A stretch of DNA of 64,000 bases from Mariniblastus sp. (lineage in GTDB: Bacteria; Planctomycetota; Planctomycetia; Pirellulales; Pirellulaceae): the NCBI GenBank assembly GCA_022447555.1, contig JAKVBF010000012.1, positions 203,078-267,077 of the forward strand. Reading direction: 5' to 3'. The position numbers and the translations under genes were made by a program. Under the pieces are notes generated by a model, which was not told where the DNA came from, did not search any database, and worked only from the letters and a program-made list of their open reading frames with translations. Shown here in pieces: positions 53,738 to 62,185 of this stretch (position 1 is its first letter; each line of letters opens with the position of its first letter).

Positions 53738-55432
53738 CTAGTTACCAGCCGCTCCGTCGTTGCCAGCATTGTCAGGAGGTGTTTGGGGTGGGACGGCCGT
53801 CTCCTCGGCAGCCTCTTCTTCGCCGGTGATTTCGTCGAGACCGGACTTAGGAGGAGCGATCCTGACGACTAACGCGTCGAGTTCGGTCGCTCCTTTCTTG
53901 TAGATCTCAGCAAGTTGCTGGGTGATCGCTTCGGCTTCTTCATCCTCTTCGTCATCCTCATCTTGTTTCGAGAGATCGATGATTCCTACATCCGAATCAG
54001 TCAGCAGTTTTCCGAGCACCTCGGTCGCCGACAGGAAGTCAGCTCGTTTGTCAGCGGGGACCTTCCTAAGGATGCCCTCATCCCGATCATTGTCGAAGAA
54101 TTGTAGCGCGGTGAATACGACTGCTTTGACCCGTTTTCGCGAATCGTTGAGTTGATAAGTGGGTAGCTCAACCTTTGGCTTGTCGGCCTCCCCTTGTCCA
54201 TTAGAACCACCGTCCGGACTGTCCTCGCCCATGCCCATACCGGCATTCGGCGCGTCGCGACCTGCACTCCGCTTGGCAGAGCCCTCGAGCAACAGATCTT
54301 TATCCTCATAGAGGAGATTGATGGTAACCAGATCGTCGACCCCGTTTTGCAGCCCAGCAGACTCCTTTTCCAAAAATCCGGAGACGTATTCAATCACTTT
54401 AGTGGCAACTTCGGGAGCCATACTAGCGTCAAAGTCTAATTTAGAGAGGGCGACCAGCGAATCAAAACGAATCCAGTTTGGGTTGTCTTCATCGTACAAA
54501 TTATTCGCCAAAGCTTTCGCGTTAGCATTGGCATCCCCAACTTTGCCCATGGCTCCGAGAGATTGGGTGGCACGGCGTTTCAGCCAGTAATTCAATTGTT
54601 CCGGCCAGCCATCTTGGCCATCGGCCTGGTCTTGCACAATCGCCAGACACTGGTTGGCAACGGTCGTCATGTCAGCTGGATCGATGCGTGAAGTGGTCGC
54701 GCGACGGTTGACTTCGAAATGCCTTTGCAGTCCGGCGAGTGCCCCGACCTTTAGATAGGAAGGGTATTTGGCGTCGGTAAAGACATTGAGCAGGCCTTTG
54801 AATGCGGGGGCCGATGGGATGGGGAGTGTTTTGGAATCCCCTTCGCTTGAATTGAGCAAGCCCATTAGGACCACTGCATTCATGCGGACTCCTTGATGGT
54901 AATTTCCGTCGATGAATTCTTGCATTTTAGGAATGGTGTAACTTTCAATCACCACCTGCCGCGCAGCGGGGGGGATTTTATTATCGTACAAGTAAGTTCG
55001 CAGGAAATTGCGGCGTTGCTCTCCCAGCGAAGAGAGTGAAGCGGATTCGTTTTGACCCATCAGGGCAAATAGATAGCCGTTCATGAAGTCATCCAGCAGT
55101 CCGGAGATGGAGTTTGTGTCGCCCTTGCGCAAACCATCAACAATGGTTGACTTGCTGGTCGTGATCAGTTTACGAACCGTTGAAGCTTGGGTTCTCTTGG
55201 CTCGGGATTCATTCCGGTCTTCGGTCCCATCAACAACGGGCATCGCATATTTAGGAATTACGGTGGTTGAGAGAATGGGCGCGTCGGCCCCCTTTTCCGC
55301 GGCAGGCGCTGCAGCAGGTGGATCTTGAGCGGTCAGGTGCGTCGAAGCCAGCAGCACGCAGCAGGCCGTTAACACAGCTGGCATTAGTAGCTGCCGTTGA
55401 AAACCGTTGTGTTTCATGTCAAAGAATGCCAT
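53738..55432 (-). CDS. Exported helical-repeat protein of unknown function
   Basis: 564 residues, signal peptide (LLMPAVLTACCVLLASTHLTA). The central part is alpha-helical with short repeated helices reminiscent of HEAT repeats (VRMNAVVLMGLLNSSEG, PSYLKVGALAGLQRHFEV, LKRRATQSLGAMGKVGD, WIRFDSLVALSKLDF). A Gly/Ser-rich insert (GMGMGEDSPDGGSNGQG) and a very acidic stretch (KQDEDDEEDEEAEA) interrupt the C-terminal region. No catalytic motif. Probably a periplasmic scaffold or binding protein. Convergent with the DUF6580 gene. Confidence 0.8.
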   Translation of the reverse strand: MAFFDMKHNGFQRQLLMPAVLTACCVLLASTHLTAQDPPAAAPAAEKGADAPILSTTVIPKYAMPVVDGTEDRNESRAKRTQASTVRKLITTSKSTIVDGLRKGDTNSISGLLDDFMNGYLFALMGQNESASLSSLGEQRRNFLRTYLYDNKIPPAARQVVIESYTIPKMQEFIDGNYHQGVRMNAVVLMGLLNSSEGDSKTLPIPSAPAFKGLLNVFTDAKYPSYLKVGALAGLQRHFEVNRRATTSRIDPADMTTVANQCLAIVQDQADGQDGWPEQLNYWLKRRATQSLGAMGKVGDANANAKALANNLYDEDNPNWIRFDSLVALSKLDFDASMAPEVATKVIEYVSGFLEKESAGLQNGVDDLVTINLLYEDKDLLLEGSAKRSAGRDAPNAGMGMGEDSPDGGSNGQGEADKPKVELPTYQLNDSRKRVKAVVFTALQFFDNDRDEGILRKVPADKRADFLSATEVLGKLLTDSDVGIIDLSKQDEDDEEDEEAEAITQQLAEIYKKGATELDALVVRIAPPKSGLDEITGEEEAAEETAVPPQTPPDNAGNDGAAGN

Positions 55433-55596
55433 TTTTGTCCTTACCTATCACTTTGTAAAAATCATCCATCGCCGACATCTAGCTGGCCAGTGCGGCCTTG
55501 CGGGATCGATGCGGCTAAAAAGAACCGGGAGCAGCGAACGGCTATTCCTTTTTTCTGGGGTGAATCCCTGTAAGTTTAGGATAACCGTGGGCTAAA

Positions 55597-55702
55597 GAAA
55601 GTTCAATTTTTACTGCTTTTCATTCTGGAAAATCAAAGAATTCCCCGCTCCTGTGCCCGTCCTAAGTCATTTCCTTGAAATCATCACCACAATTGAACTT
55701 TC
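55597..55702. repeat. Perfect 12-base inverted repeat in a divergent promoter region
   Basis: GAAAGTTCAATT at 55597-55608 recurs as its exact reverse complement AATTGAACTTTC at 55691-55702, 82 bases apart, in the 342-base gap between divergent genes. The right arm overlaps the -35 box of the candidate rightward promoter. It may bind a regulator that loops DNA, or be coincidence. Nothing else was recognised in the gap. Confidence 0.55.
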
Positions 55703-55728
55703 AACAATAAACACAATTTCCCTATATT
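55700..55728 (+). promoter_or_regulatory. Candidate sigma-70 promoter for the 283-residue exported protein
   Basis: TTCAAC, 17-base spacer, TATATT, ending 46 bases before the ATG. The -10 is good, the -35 weak. Confidence 0.4.
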
Positions 55729-55774
55729 CGTTACTGGCTCACCCTTCAAAATCCGGAACTGGTAGGAAATTGGC

Positions 55775-56626
55775 ATGGCTCAACAACGCTCTCTCCGAGG
55801 CAAATTGGCGCAGATTGCGATCCCCTGTACTGTTCTGGTTGTTTTCTTTGACCCCGGTTTAGTCTTTAGCCAGGACTTGGATTTAAAGCCTGCGACTGGG
55901 GTGGAAATGTCTCAGCAAGAGCAGCAGGCAATGCAGGAGATTCTCGAAATACGAAAGCAACTAGGGGGTGGTTTGAGCCTGCAATTGGATGGACTCTTGG
56001 TTCCCGAACCCGGTAGTGACTTCGGCAGCACATTGCAGGATTTGATTCAAAACAATGCCCAAGAGGAATCTCGGGAGCCACCTTCCAGTGAGCGTTGGCC
56101 GGAGTTTCCGAAACCTGAGTTAGTCCCTCGTGCGTTGAGCCGCCCCATTCTATTGGAAGTCGCGAAAACACAGGTTTCATTGTGCCGGCAAGGTGGGCGG
56201 GTGAATCTCTATACATCGGTTGAAGGTGAATCGGCGGTCACGCTGCTCGAAGACGTTGAGATCGATTCCATCCAACCGGCCAAAATCGAGCCGCGATCAT
56301 CGGGGACCGTACCACTAAGCGTAACGTTTTTATTAACTCCTCAGCAGGTACTGACCATTGAGCGTTGCAGTGAGCGCTCCGCACTCACCATGGTCCCCTG
56401 TTCCAAGGCCCAGAATTGGGGCGTTTCCGAGCCTGATGCAGCAGCCAGTTTTTCCAAGGAAAAAATCCAACAACTGCGTCTTGCCGCCAGAGATATCGAC
56501 CGGGTTGCTTCGGATTTAGAAGATCTCGAAATGTACGCCGATGCCGATGCCCTAAGGCTTAGAGCACAGCAACTCCGATCAGCGGCGCGCCTCAAAAGCG
56601 ATACGACCGATATCATGCGTCGTTAG
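55775..56626 (+). CDS. Exported protein of unknown function
   Basis: 283 residues; N-terminal hydrophobic segment (LAQIAIPCTVLVVFFDPGLVFS) suggests export. Helical stretch EMSQQEQQAMQEILEIRKQL, a middle strand-rich part, and a helical C-terminus (EKIQQLRLAARDIDRVASDL) that ends in DALRLRAQQLRSAAR. GGTAGGAAA lies upstream of the start. Four cysteines but no recognisable motif. Not assigned to a family; unrelated to the downstream pilus genes, from which a 450-base gap separates it. Confidence 0.75.
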   Translation: MAQQRSLRGKLAQIAIPCTVLVVFFDPGLVFSQDLDLKPATGVEMSQQEQQAMQEILEIRKQLGGGLSLQLDGLLVPEPGSDFGSTLQDLIQNNAQEESREPPSSERWPEFPKPELVPRALSRPILLEVAKTQVSLCRQGGRVNLYTSVEGESAVTLLEDVEIDSIQPAKIEPRSSGTVPLSVTFLLTPQQVLTIERCSERSALTMVPCSKAQNWGVSEPDAAASFSKEKIQQLRLAARDIDRVASDLEDLEMYADADALRLRAQQLRSAARLKSDTTDIMRR

Positions 56627-57075
56627 AGGAACGTGGAGCAGGCCTCGGGAAATCGATGGAGATCCTTCATTTGTTCGTATTTACGCGGATTTAATTGACA
56701 AAATGGGGTGTCATGGTCCAATATAGAAGGTCGGTGAGACGGGACTCTTGAAACAGGAAATGATTGTTCACTCCCTAGTTTCCGCTTAACCTTGGTTGTG
56801 GGGACTGCGTTCCTCGGCCCAGCCGATTAAATAAGTTGGTTTTCGGTAGCGATCCAGTAAGTCGTTTGACGACAAGAAGTAAAGAATGGGCGACTCTTTA
56901 CTGGTTAGGGTTGGGGCGAACATGATTTGGGTCATGTCTCCACAGAGTATGCTGGGAACCGCACTTTGTCCGGAATCGTTCTGGGAATGCGCGAAGACAT
57001 TGGGTCCATAGCAGGCTGTGTCAGTGACATCGTGTTGGTCTGCTAATTTGACAGGGCTAGTTGACGAGAGAAATT
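56627..57075 (+). promoter_or_regulatory. Structured 449-base leader upstream of the pilB/gspE gene
   Basis: No gene. A promoter candidate TTGACA-18 bases-CAATAT starts at 56695, implying a leader of about 350 bases. In it three local hairpins follow each other: GTCGT-ACGAC at 56861-56873, GTAAAGA-TCTTTAC at 56879-56901 and ACATGA-TCATGT at 56920-56937. Such a run of stems before a motility/secretion operon suggests a cis-acting RNA. I do not recognise a known class, and the c-di-GMP GEMM core could not be aligned. Confidence 0.35.
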
Positions 57076-58803
57076 ATGGAAACAGGCACAAGTAATGGCT
57101 TTGTTGATCTGCTGATAAAATCAGGAGTCCTTGGCAAAGATCAGGTCGTGGACGCGGATAACCTTGCGCGGCAGACCAACATCCCGCTGCCCCAGGCGCT
57201 TGTGAAGTTGGGGTATGCGACCGAAGCCGAAGTGATGCGGTCCCTAGCTCTGTTCCATCGAATGGAATACGTCGATCTTGATACGGCTCAAGTTCCCGAA
57301 AACGTGATCGAGTTGATGCCGGAATCGGTGGCTCGCGAAAACGTGGTGTTGCCGATCGAGCTCAGTGATGGGCGACTGAAAGTGTTGATGAGCGATCCCT
57401 CAGACGTCGATACAATTGAGAAATTGCGTTTCATTCTGAACCGGGATGTGACCCCTGCCTTGGCACCTCGCTCTAATATCCTCGAAGCAATCAACCGCAT
57501 GTACGGTCAGGTCGAGGGTGAGTCTGCTGACTCGATTTTGCAAGAATTTACCGATACGGCGATCGACTTTACAGAAACCGTGGATGAAGTCGATGTCTCA
57601 AATGACGAGATGGTTGACGAAAATAGCGCGCCGATTGTTCGTCTGGTTCACCTGATGATCACTGAGGCTGTCCAGTTGAGGGCCTCGGATATTCACGTAG
57701 AGCCCTTTGAGGATCGTGTGCGGATCCGTTATCGAATTGACGGTGTCTTGCATGAGCGCGATACCCTTCCGCGAAGGCAATTGGGTGCGATCCTATCCAG
57801 AATCAAGATTCTGTCCAACATCGACATTGCCGAGCGTCGTCGTCCGCAGGACGGTCGAATCAAGATTACCGTGGGTGAGAAAGAGCTCGATCTCCGGGTG
57901 AGTGTGATTCCGACCAATCACGGGCAATCAGCCGTTATGCGGCTTTTGGATAAAGACAATATCAAAGTGGGCGTTCGACAGCTCGGTTTCTCTGAGAAGA
58001 CCTTCAAACAGTTTAACAGTCTCATTCGCCGACCCAATGGAATTATCCTGGTGACCGGTCCAACCGGATCCGGAAAGACCACAACGCTGTACGCAGCACT
58101 GAACCAGTTGAACCGCCCGGACCGAAAAATCATTACGGCAGAGGATCCGGTCGAATACTATTTGCCGGGAATCAACCAGGTCGAGGTTAGACACAACATT
58201 GGGCTGGACTTTGCTCGCATTATTCGGTCGATGCTGCGGCAGGCCCCTAATATCATTCTAGTCGGTGAAATGCGTGACTCTGAGACCGCATCGATGGGAA
58301 TTCAGGCCAGTTTAACTGGACACTTGGTTTTTAGTACACTACATACAAACGATGCGCCCAGTGCTGTAACTCGGATGATCGACATGGGGGTTCCCGGATA
58401 TTTGGTGGCCAGTAGTGTTGTCGCCATTGTTGCCCAGCGTTTGGTGCGAACGATCTGCCCCAAATGTCGGGCAAGGTACACCCCTCCCCAGAGCGTGTTG
58501 GATGAGGTTGGGTTGACTGAAGAACAGATTAAAAATGCGACCTTTATGCGAGGTAAAGGCTGTAATAGTTGCCAAAACACCGGGTTCCGAGGGCGAATTG
58601 GTATTTATGAACTGATGATGGTGGATAGCAAGGTTCGCCAGATGATTTTTGATAACCAGTCCACCACCGAGATTCGGAAGTATGCCATTACCGATGGTGG
58701 CATGAGCACACTGTTCCGCGATGGAGTGGAGAAAGTCCTAAGCGGGATCACCACATTCGAAGAGGTTTACCGTGTAGCAAAACGAACGGAGCAGGATGAC
58801 TGA
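57076..58803 (+). CDS. Type IV pilus / type II secretion assembly ATPase (PilB/GspE-like), first copy
   Basis: 575 residues from ATG 57076 (TTG at 57061 possible). N-terminal MshEN-like T2SSE domain, then an ATPase core: GPTGSGKTTTLYAAL (Walker A), DPVEYYLPGINQVEV (Asp box), LRQAPNIILVGEMRD (Walker B) and HTNDAPSAVTRM (His box). The zinc tetracysteine is CPKCRA plus GCNSCQNTGFRGR. It drives extension of pilus or pseudopilus. After the stop comes a hairpin CCCCT/AGGGG at 58807-58822 and a 248-base gap before pilT. Two paralogues flank pilT in this cluster. Confidence 0.92.
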   Translation: METGTSNGFVDLLIKSGVLGKDQVVDADNLARQTNIPLPQALVKLGYATEAEVMRSLALFHRMEYVDLDTAQVPENVIELMPESVARENVVLPIELSDGRLKVLMSDPSDVDTIEKLRFILNRDVTPALAPRSNILEAINRMYGQVEGESADSILQEFTDTAIDFTETVDEVDVSNDEMVDENSAPIVRLVHLMITEAVQLRASDIHVEPFEDRVRIRYRIDGVLHERDTLPRRQLGAILSRIKILSNIDIAERRRPQDGRIKITVGEKELDLRVSVIPTNHGQSAVMRLLDKDNIKVGVRQLGFSEKTFKQFNSLIRRPNGIILVTGPTGSGKTTTLYAALNQLNRPDRKIITAEDPVEYYLPGINQVEVRHNIGLDFARIIRSMLRQAPNIILVGEMRDSETASMGIQASLTGHLVFSTLHTNDAPSAVTRMIDMGVPGYLVASSVVAIVAQRLVRTICPKCRARYTPPQSVLDEVGLTEEQIKNATFMRGKGCNSCQNTGFRGRIGIYELMMVDSKVRQMIFDNQSTTEIRKYAITDGGMSTLFRDGVEKVLSGITTFEEVYRVAKRTEQDD

Positions 58804-59051
58804 AAACCCCTATTAAGAGGGGTGTAAGGGGCTTGTGAGCTTGTAAAACGTTCGGTTTTGGTCTTTTTTTGGACCTAAACAGGGTTGCTGGTAACAATAG
58901 GTTGTTACTTGTTCCCCCCGGCTTTCGTCCCGAATCGCTTTTCCTTCTCCTTGTTTCTTTCCTGCTAACTCACCTCTCAACGGTAGAGATGATTGCTCGC
59001 CACTAACCAGTAACCAGTCCGAAAACCATTAAAAGAGACCGATCGAGAAAT

Positions 59052-60176
59052 ATGGCAACCGTATTAATTGACAAGCTATTGGAAGCGTGCGTTAAGCAGG
59101 GGGCGAGTGATATTCACATCACTGTCGGCCAACCGCCCGTCTTTCGTCTGCATGGCCGTCTCCGCAAGTTGGAAACGAAGGTCCTCGAGCCGGATGACAC
59201 GGTCGCGTTGATGAAGAGTATTTCCCCGGAACGCTGTCAGCGTGAATTGCAAGAAGCGGGAAGTGCTGACTTTGGATTTGCCTACGCGGACAAGGCTAGA
59301 TTTCGTGTATCGATCTTTAAGCAACGCGGTAATATCGCGATGGTGTTGCGGCAGATTCCCAATGAGATGCTGCCGCCCGAGCTGCTCGGTGTTCCCGAGG
59401 TATTCACGAAACTGGTGATGCGTCCACGGGGGCTGATCTTGGTTACGGGTCCGACCGGTTCCGGAAAGAGTACGACCTTGGCCAGCTTGGTTAACTTTAT
59501 CAATGAACGGGTCGATCACCATATCATTACGATCGAAGACCCGATCGAGTTCTATCACTACCACAAGAAATCAACCGTCAACCAACGGGAAGTGGGCGTT
59601 GATGTTCCAAGTTTCTCAGAAGCCATTCGACGCGCACTGCGACAGGATCCGGATGTGATTCTGGTGGGTGAGCTTCGTGACCTCGAAACAATCGAAGCGG
59701 CTATATCGGCTGCTGAGACCGGGCATATTGTGTTCGGCACTCTGCATACCAATAGCGCTCAGGGAACGGTCAACCGAATTATCGATGCCTTTCCGGGGAA
59801 CTTGCAGGATCAGATTCGGACACAGCTATCGACATCTTTGATTGGTGTCCTAGCCCAAACCCTTTTGCCGCGCATTGGTGGCGGCAGGATTGCATCGTTT
59901 GAATCTCTGGTGGTCACGCCAGGCGTGGCCAACCTGATCCGTGAAAATAAGACTTTCCGAATTAACTCGGCGATTCAGACGGGTGCCAAATTTGGAATGA
60001 TGCTAAATGACGACTGCCTGTTTCACCACTGGTTGGATGAAAAGGTTGAGATGGAGGACGTTTTAGGCAAAGCTCATGATCCCGATTCTCTCGCTAAGCG
60101 AATCGCAACCGCTCGGCGCCAGTTGGAAGAGGGTATTGCACTGGATCCTAACGGACAGGTGGACGAGACGGCCTGA
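59052..60176 (+). CDS. pilT: Twitching motility retraction ATPase PilT
   Basis: 374 residues, hexameric ATPase powering pilus retraction. Features: N-terminal ASDIHITVGQPPVFRLHGRL, Walker A GPTGSGKSTTLASLV, Asp box IEDPIEFYH, the PilT-type KKSTVNQREVG with the AIRRALRQDPDVILVGELRD Walker B, and the His box HTNSAQGTVNRIIDAFP. The AIRxxxRxDPD-GE-RD and C-terminal tail are PilT rather than PilB or PilU-like. Presence of pilT argues that the cluster builds retractable type IV pili, not only a secretion system. Confidence 0.95.
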   Translation: MATVLIDKLLEACVKQGASDIHITVGQPPVFRLHGRLRKLETKVLEPDDTVALMKSISPERCQRELQEAGSADFGFAYADKARFRVSIFKQRGNIAMVLRQIPNEMLPPELLGVPEVFTKLVMRPRGLILVTGPTGSGKSTTLASLVNFINERVDHHIITIEDPIEFYHYHKKSTVNQREVGVDVPSFSEAIRRALRQDPDVILVGELRDLETIEAAISAAETGHIVFGTLHTNSAQGTVNRIIDAFPGNLQDQIRTQLSTSLIGVLAQTLLPRIGGGRIASFESLVVTPGVANLIRENKTFRINSAIQTGAKFGMMLNDDCLFHHWLDEKVEMEDVLGKAHDPDSLAKRIATARRQLEEGIALDPNGQVDETA

Positions 60177-60201
60177 TCGAGAATGCTCAGGCAACCAAAA
60201 A

Positions 60202-60241
60202 CAGATATTGAAACAACACATCAGATATTGAAACAACACAT
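60202..60241 (+). repeat. 20-base perfect tandem duplication before the second pilB
   Basis: CAGATATTGAAACAACACAT occurs twice back to back (60202-60221, 60222-60241) in the short pilT-pilB gap, 26 bases before the ATG at 60268. Likely a recent duplication; it could alter spacing of a regulatory site. Confidence 0.9.
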
Positions 60242-60267
60242 CACACTGAAACTTATTGGGTAGTAAC

Positions 60268-61986
60268 ATGGCCGTCAGGCGCCTTGGCCAAATTTTAGTC
60301 GACTTGGGATTCATCACCGATGATCAATTGGAGATGTTGAACGAGGAGCAGAGTCAGAATCCGACCCAGTTGATTGGTCAGATCGCTGAAGATATGGGTT
60401 TGGTGACGGATGATCAACTGATCGTTGCGTTGGCCGAGCAATTTGGTCTTCAGTCCATTGATATCGAGGGTGTCGTCCCTCCCGAAGAGGCGAAAGCTGT
60501 GGTGAACGACACTATGGCGCAGCTGTACCGGGTGATTCCATTGCAAGTCAATGACGGCGTCGTGACGATGGCGACCTGTGACCCGCAAAACCTATCGATG
60601 CAGGACGAGCTCAGGCGATTTTTAGGCTATGAAGTTCGGTTGCTAGTGGCGACCGAGAGTCAGATTCTGAAGTCCATCGATAAGCACTTCAACGAAGACG
60701 TTGAAAGCATCGAAAAAATCATCTCCGAGCTGGAGAACAATGCTGAGCTAAAAGAGGCCAGCGAAAAATTGGGTGGAGGCGGCCCGATCAACCTGAGTGA
60801 TGTGGCAGAACTGGTCGATAGTGCACCGGTTCGTAAGTTGCTGAATATGGTGTTGCTGCTGGCCATTAAAGATCACGCTAGTGACATCCACTTTGAGCCG
60901 TTCGAAGATGAGTTTCGGATTCGAATCAAAGCGGATGGGGTGCTGTTCGAAATGGTTCCCCCGCCCCGCCACTTGGCCTTTGCGATCACGACGCGTATTA
61001 AGGTGATGGCCAATCTCGACATTGCCGAACGGCGATTGCCTCAGGACGGCCGGATCGAATTGACCGTCGGTGGTCACCCGGTCGATTTACGAGTCAGTGT
61101 GATGCCCACTATGTTTGGTGAGAGCGTTGTCTGTCGTGTTTTGGATCGATCGGTTGTCTCGCTTGATCTGAACAACGTGGGGATGGACGAAGAGACCATC
61201 GAAGAATTCCGTAAGGTCATGGCCAAACCCAATGGGATTGTCTTGGTGACGGGGCCGACAGGTTCCGGGAAAACCACGACGCTGTACTCCGCACTTAGTG
61301 AATTGAATCAAATCGAAGACAAACTCATCACGACGGAAGATCCGGTTGAGTACGACATTGACGGGATCGTCCAGATACCGATTGATGATGATATTGAAGT
61401 CACGTTTTCCAAGTGTTTGCGAGCTATTTTAAGGCAGGACCCCGACAAGATTTTAGTCGGTGAGATTCGCGACTTGGAAACGGCTGAAATCGCCGTTCAG
61501 GCATCGCTGACCGGGCATACCGTGTTCAGCACCTTGCACACCAACGACGCTCCTAGCACCGTCACTCGGATGAAAGATATGGGCGTGCCAACGTTTTTGA
61601 TCACGGCCACGGTCGAGGCCATTTTGGCCCAACGACTAGTGCGTCGGATCTGTCCGGAGTGCCGCGAAGAAGTCGAACCGAGTGAGGACATGTTGACTGA
61701 AATCGGGTTAACGTTAAAAGACGTTTCCGACAAGAAATTTTACCGTGGCGCTGGCTGTAGTGGTTGCAGTAACACCGGATACAAAGGGCGTGTTGGGTTA
61801 TTCGAATTGATGATCATGAACGACGAATTGCGGGAACTGATCATGCTGAATGCCCCGACCGATAAACTGCGAGCTGCGGCCGAGGATAACGGAATGCGAT
61901 TGCTCCGCAGTGCGGGGATTGCGTTCATGTTTGATGGAACGACGACGCTGGAAGAAGTTGTGAGAGAAACCATTTTAGATGCTTAG
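60268..61986 (+). CDS. Type IV pilus / type II secretion assembly ATPase (PilB/GspE-like), second copy
   Basis: 572 residues from ATG 60268 (TTG 60256 possible). Two-part N-terminus: GQILVDLGFITDDQLEML and MGLVTDDQLIVALAEQFG are MshEN-type repeats, which bind c-di-GMP in some homologues. Core: GPTGSGKTTTLYSALSEL, TTEDPVEYDIDGI, LRQDPDKILVGEIRD and HTNDAPSTVTRM. Zinc site CPEC plus GCSGCSNTGYKGR. Only moderately similar to the first copy, so they are old paralogues, perhaps for a pilus and a separate T2SS, or working together. Followed by pilC after about 200 bases. Confidence 0.92.
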   Translation: MAVRRLGQILVDLGFITDDQLEMLNEEQSQNPTQLIGQIAEDMGLVTDDQLIVALAEQFGLQSIDIEGVVPPEEAKAVVNDTMAQLYRVIPLQVNDGVVTMATCDPQNLSMQDELRRFLGYEVRLLVATESQILKSIDKHFNEDVESIEKIISELENNAELKEASEKLGGGGPINLSDVAELVDSAPVRKLLNMVLLLAIKDHASDIHFEPFEDEFRIRIKADGVLFEMVPPPRHLAFAITTRIKVMANLDIAERRLPQDGRIELTVGGHPVDLRVSVMPTMFGESVVCRVLDRSVVSLDLNNVGMDEETIEEFRKVMAKPNGIVLVTGPTGSGKTTTLYSALSELNQIEDKLITTEDPVEYDIDGIVQIPIDDDIEVTFSKCLRAILRQDPDKILVGEIRDLETAEIAVQASLTGHTVFSTLHTNDAPSTVTRMKDMGVPTFLITATVEAILAQRLVRRICPECREEVEPSEDMLTEIGLTLKDVSDKKFYRGAGCSGCSNTGYKGRVGLFELMIMNDELRELIMLNAPTDKLRAAAEDNGMRLLRSAGIAFMFDGTTTLEEVVRETILDA

Positions 61987-62016
61987 ATTTTAGATGATTA
62001 GATTCTAGATGATTAG
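61983..62016 (+). repeat. 15-base tandem repeat across the pilB stop
   Basis: TTAGATTTTAGATGA (61983-61997) and TTAGATTCTAGATGA (61998-62012), one mismatch, then TTAG. The stop codon TAG of the ATPase gene is inside the first copy. The rest of the gap to pilC holds no gene. Confidence 0.8.
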
Positions 62017-62185
62017 TAAGGAAGTGAGGCACGGTAGGCGGGTCTGCCGACCGGAACCCAACCCAAACTTGGGCATTAAAAAAACGATTCCATTAGAAAT
62101 TCCTTTTCATATATATGTTGATGATAGAGCAGGTGCCCGTGGAGGATTGTCATCCGCTGGTACCGGCTTGTGAGGATTGAGAGTT

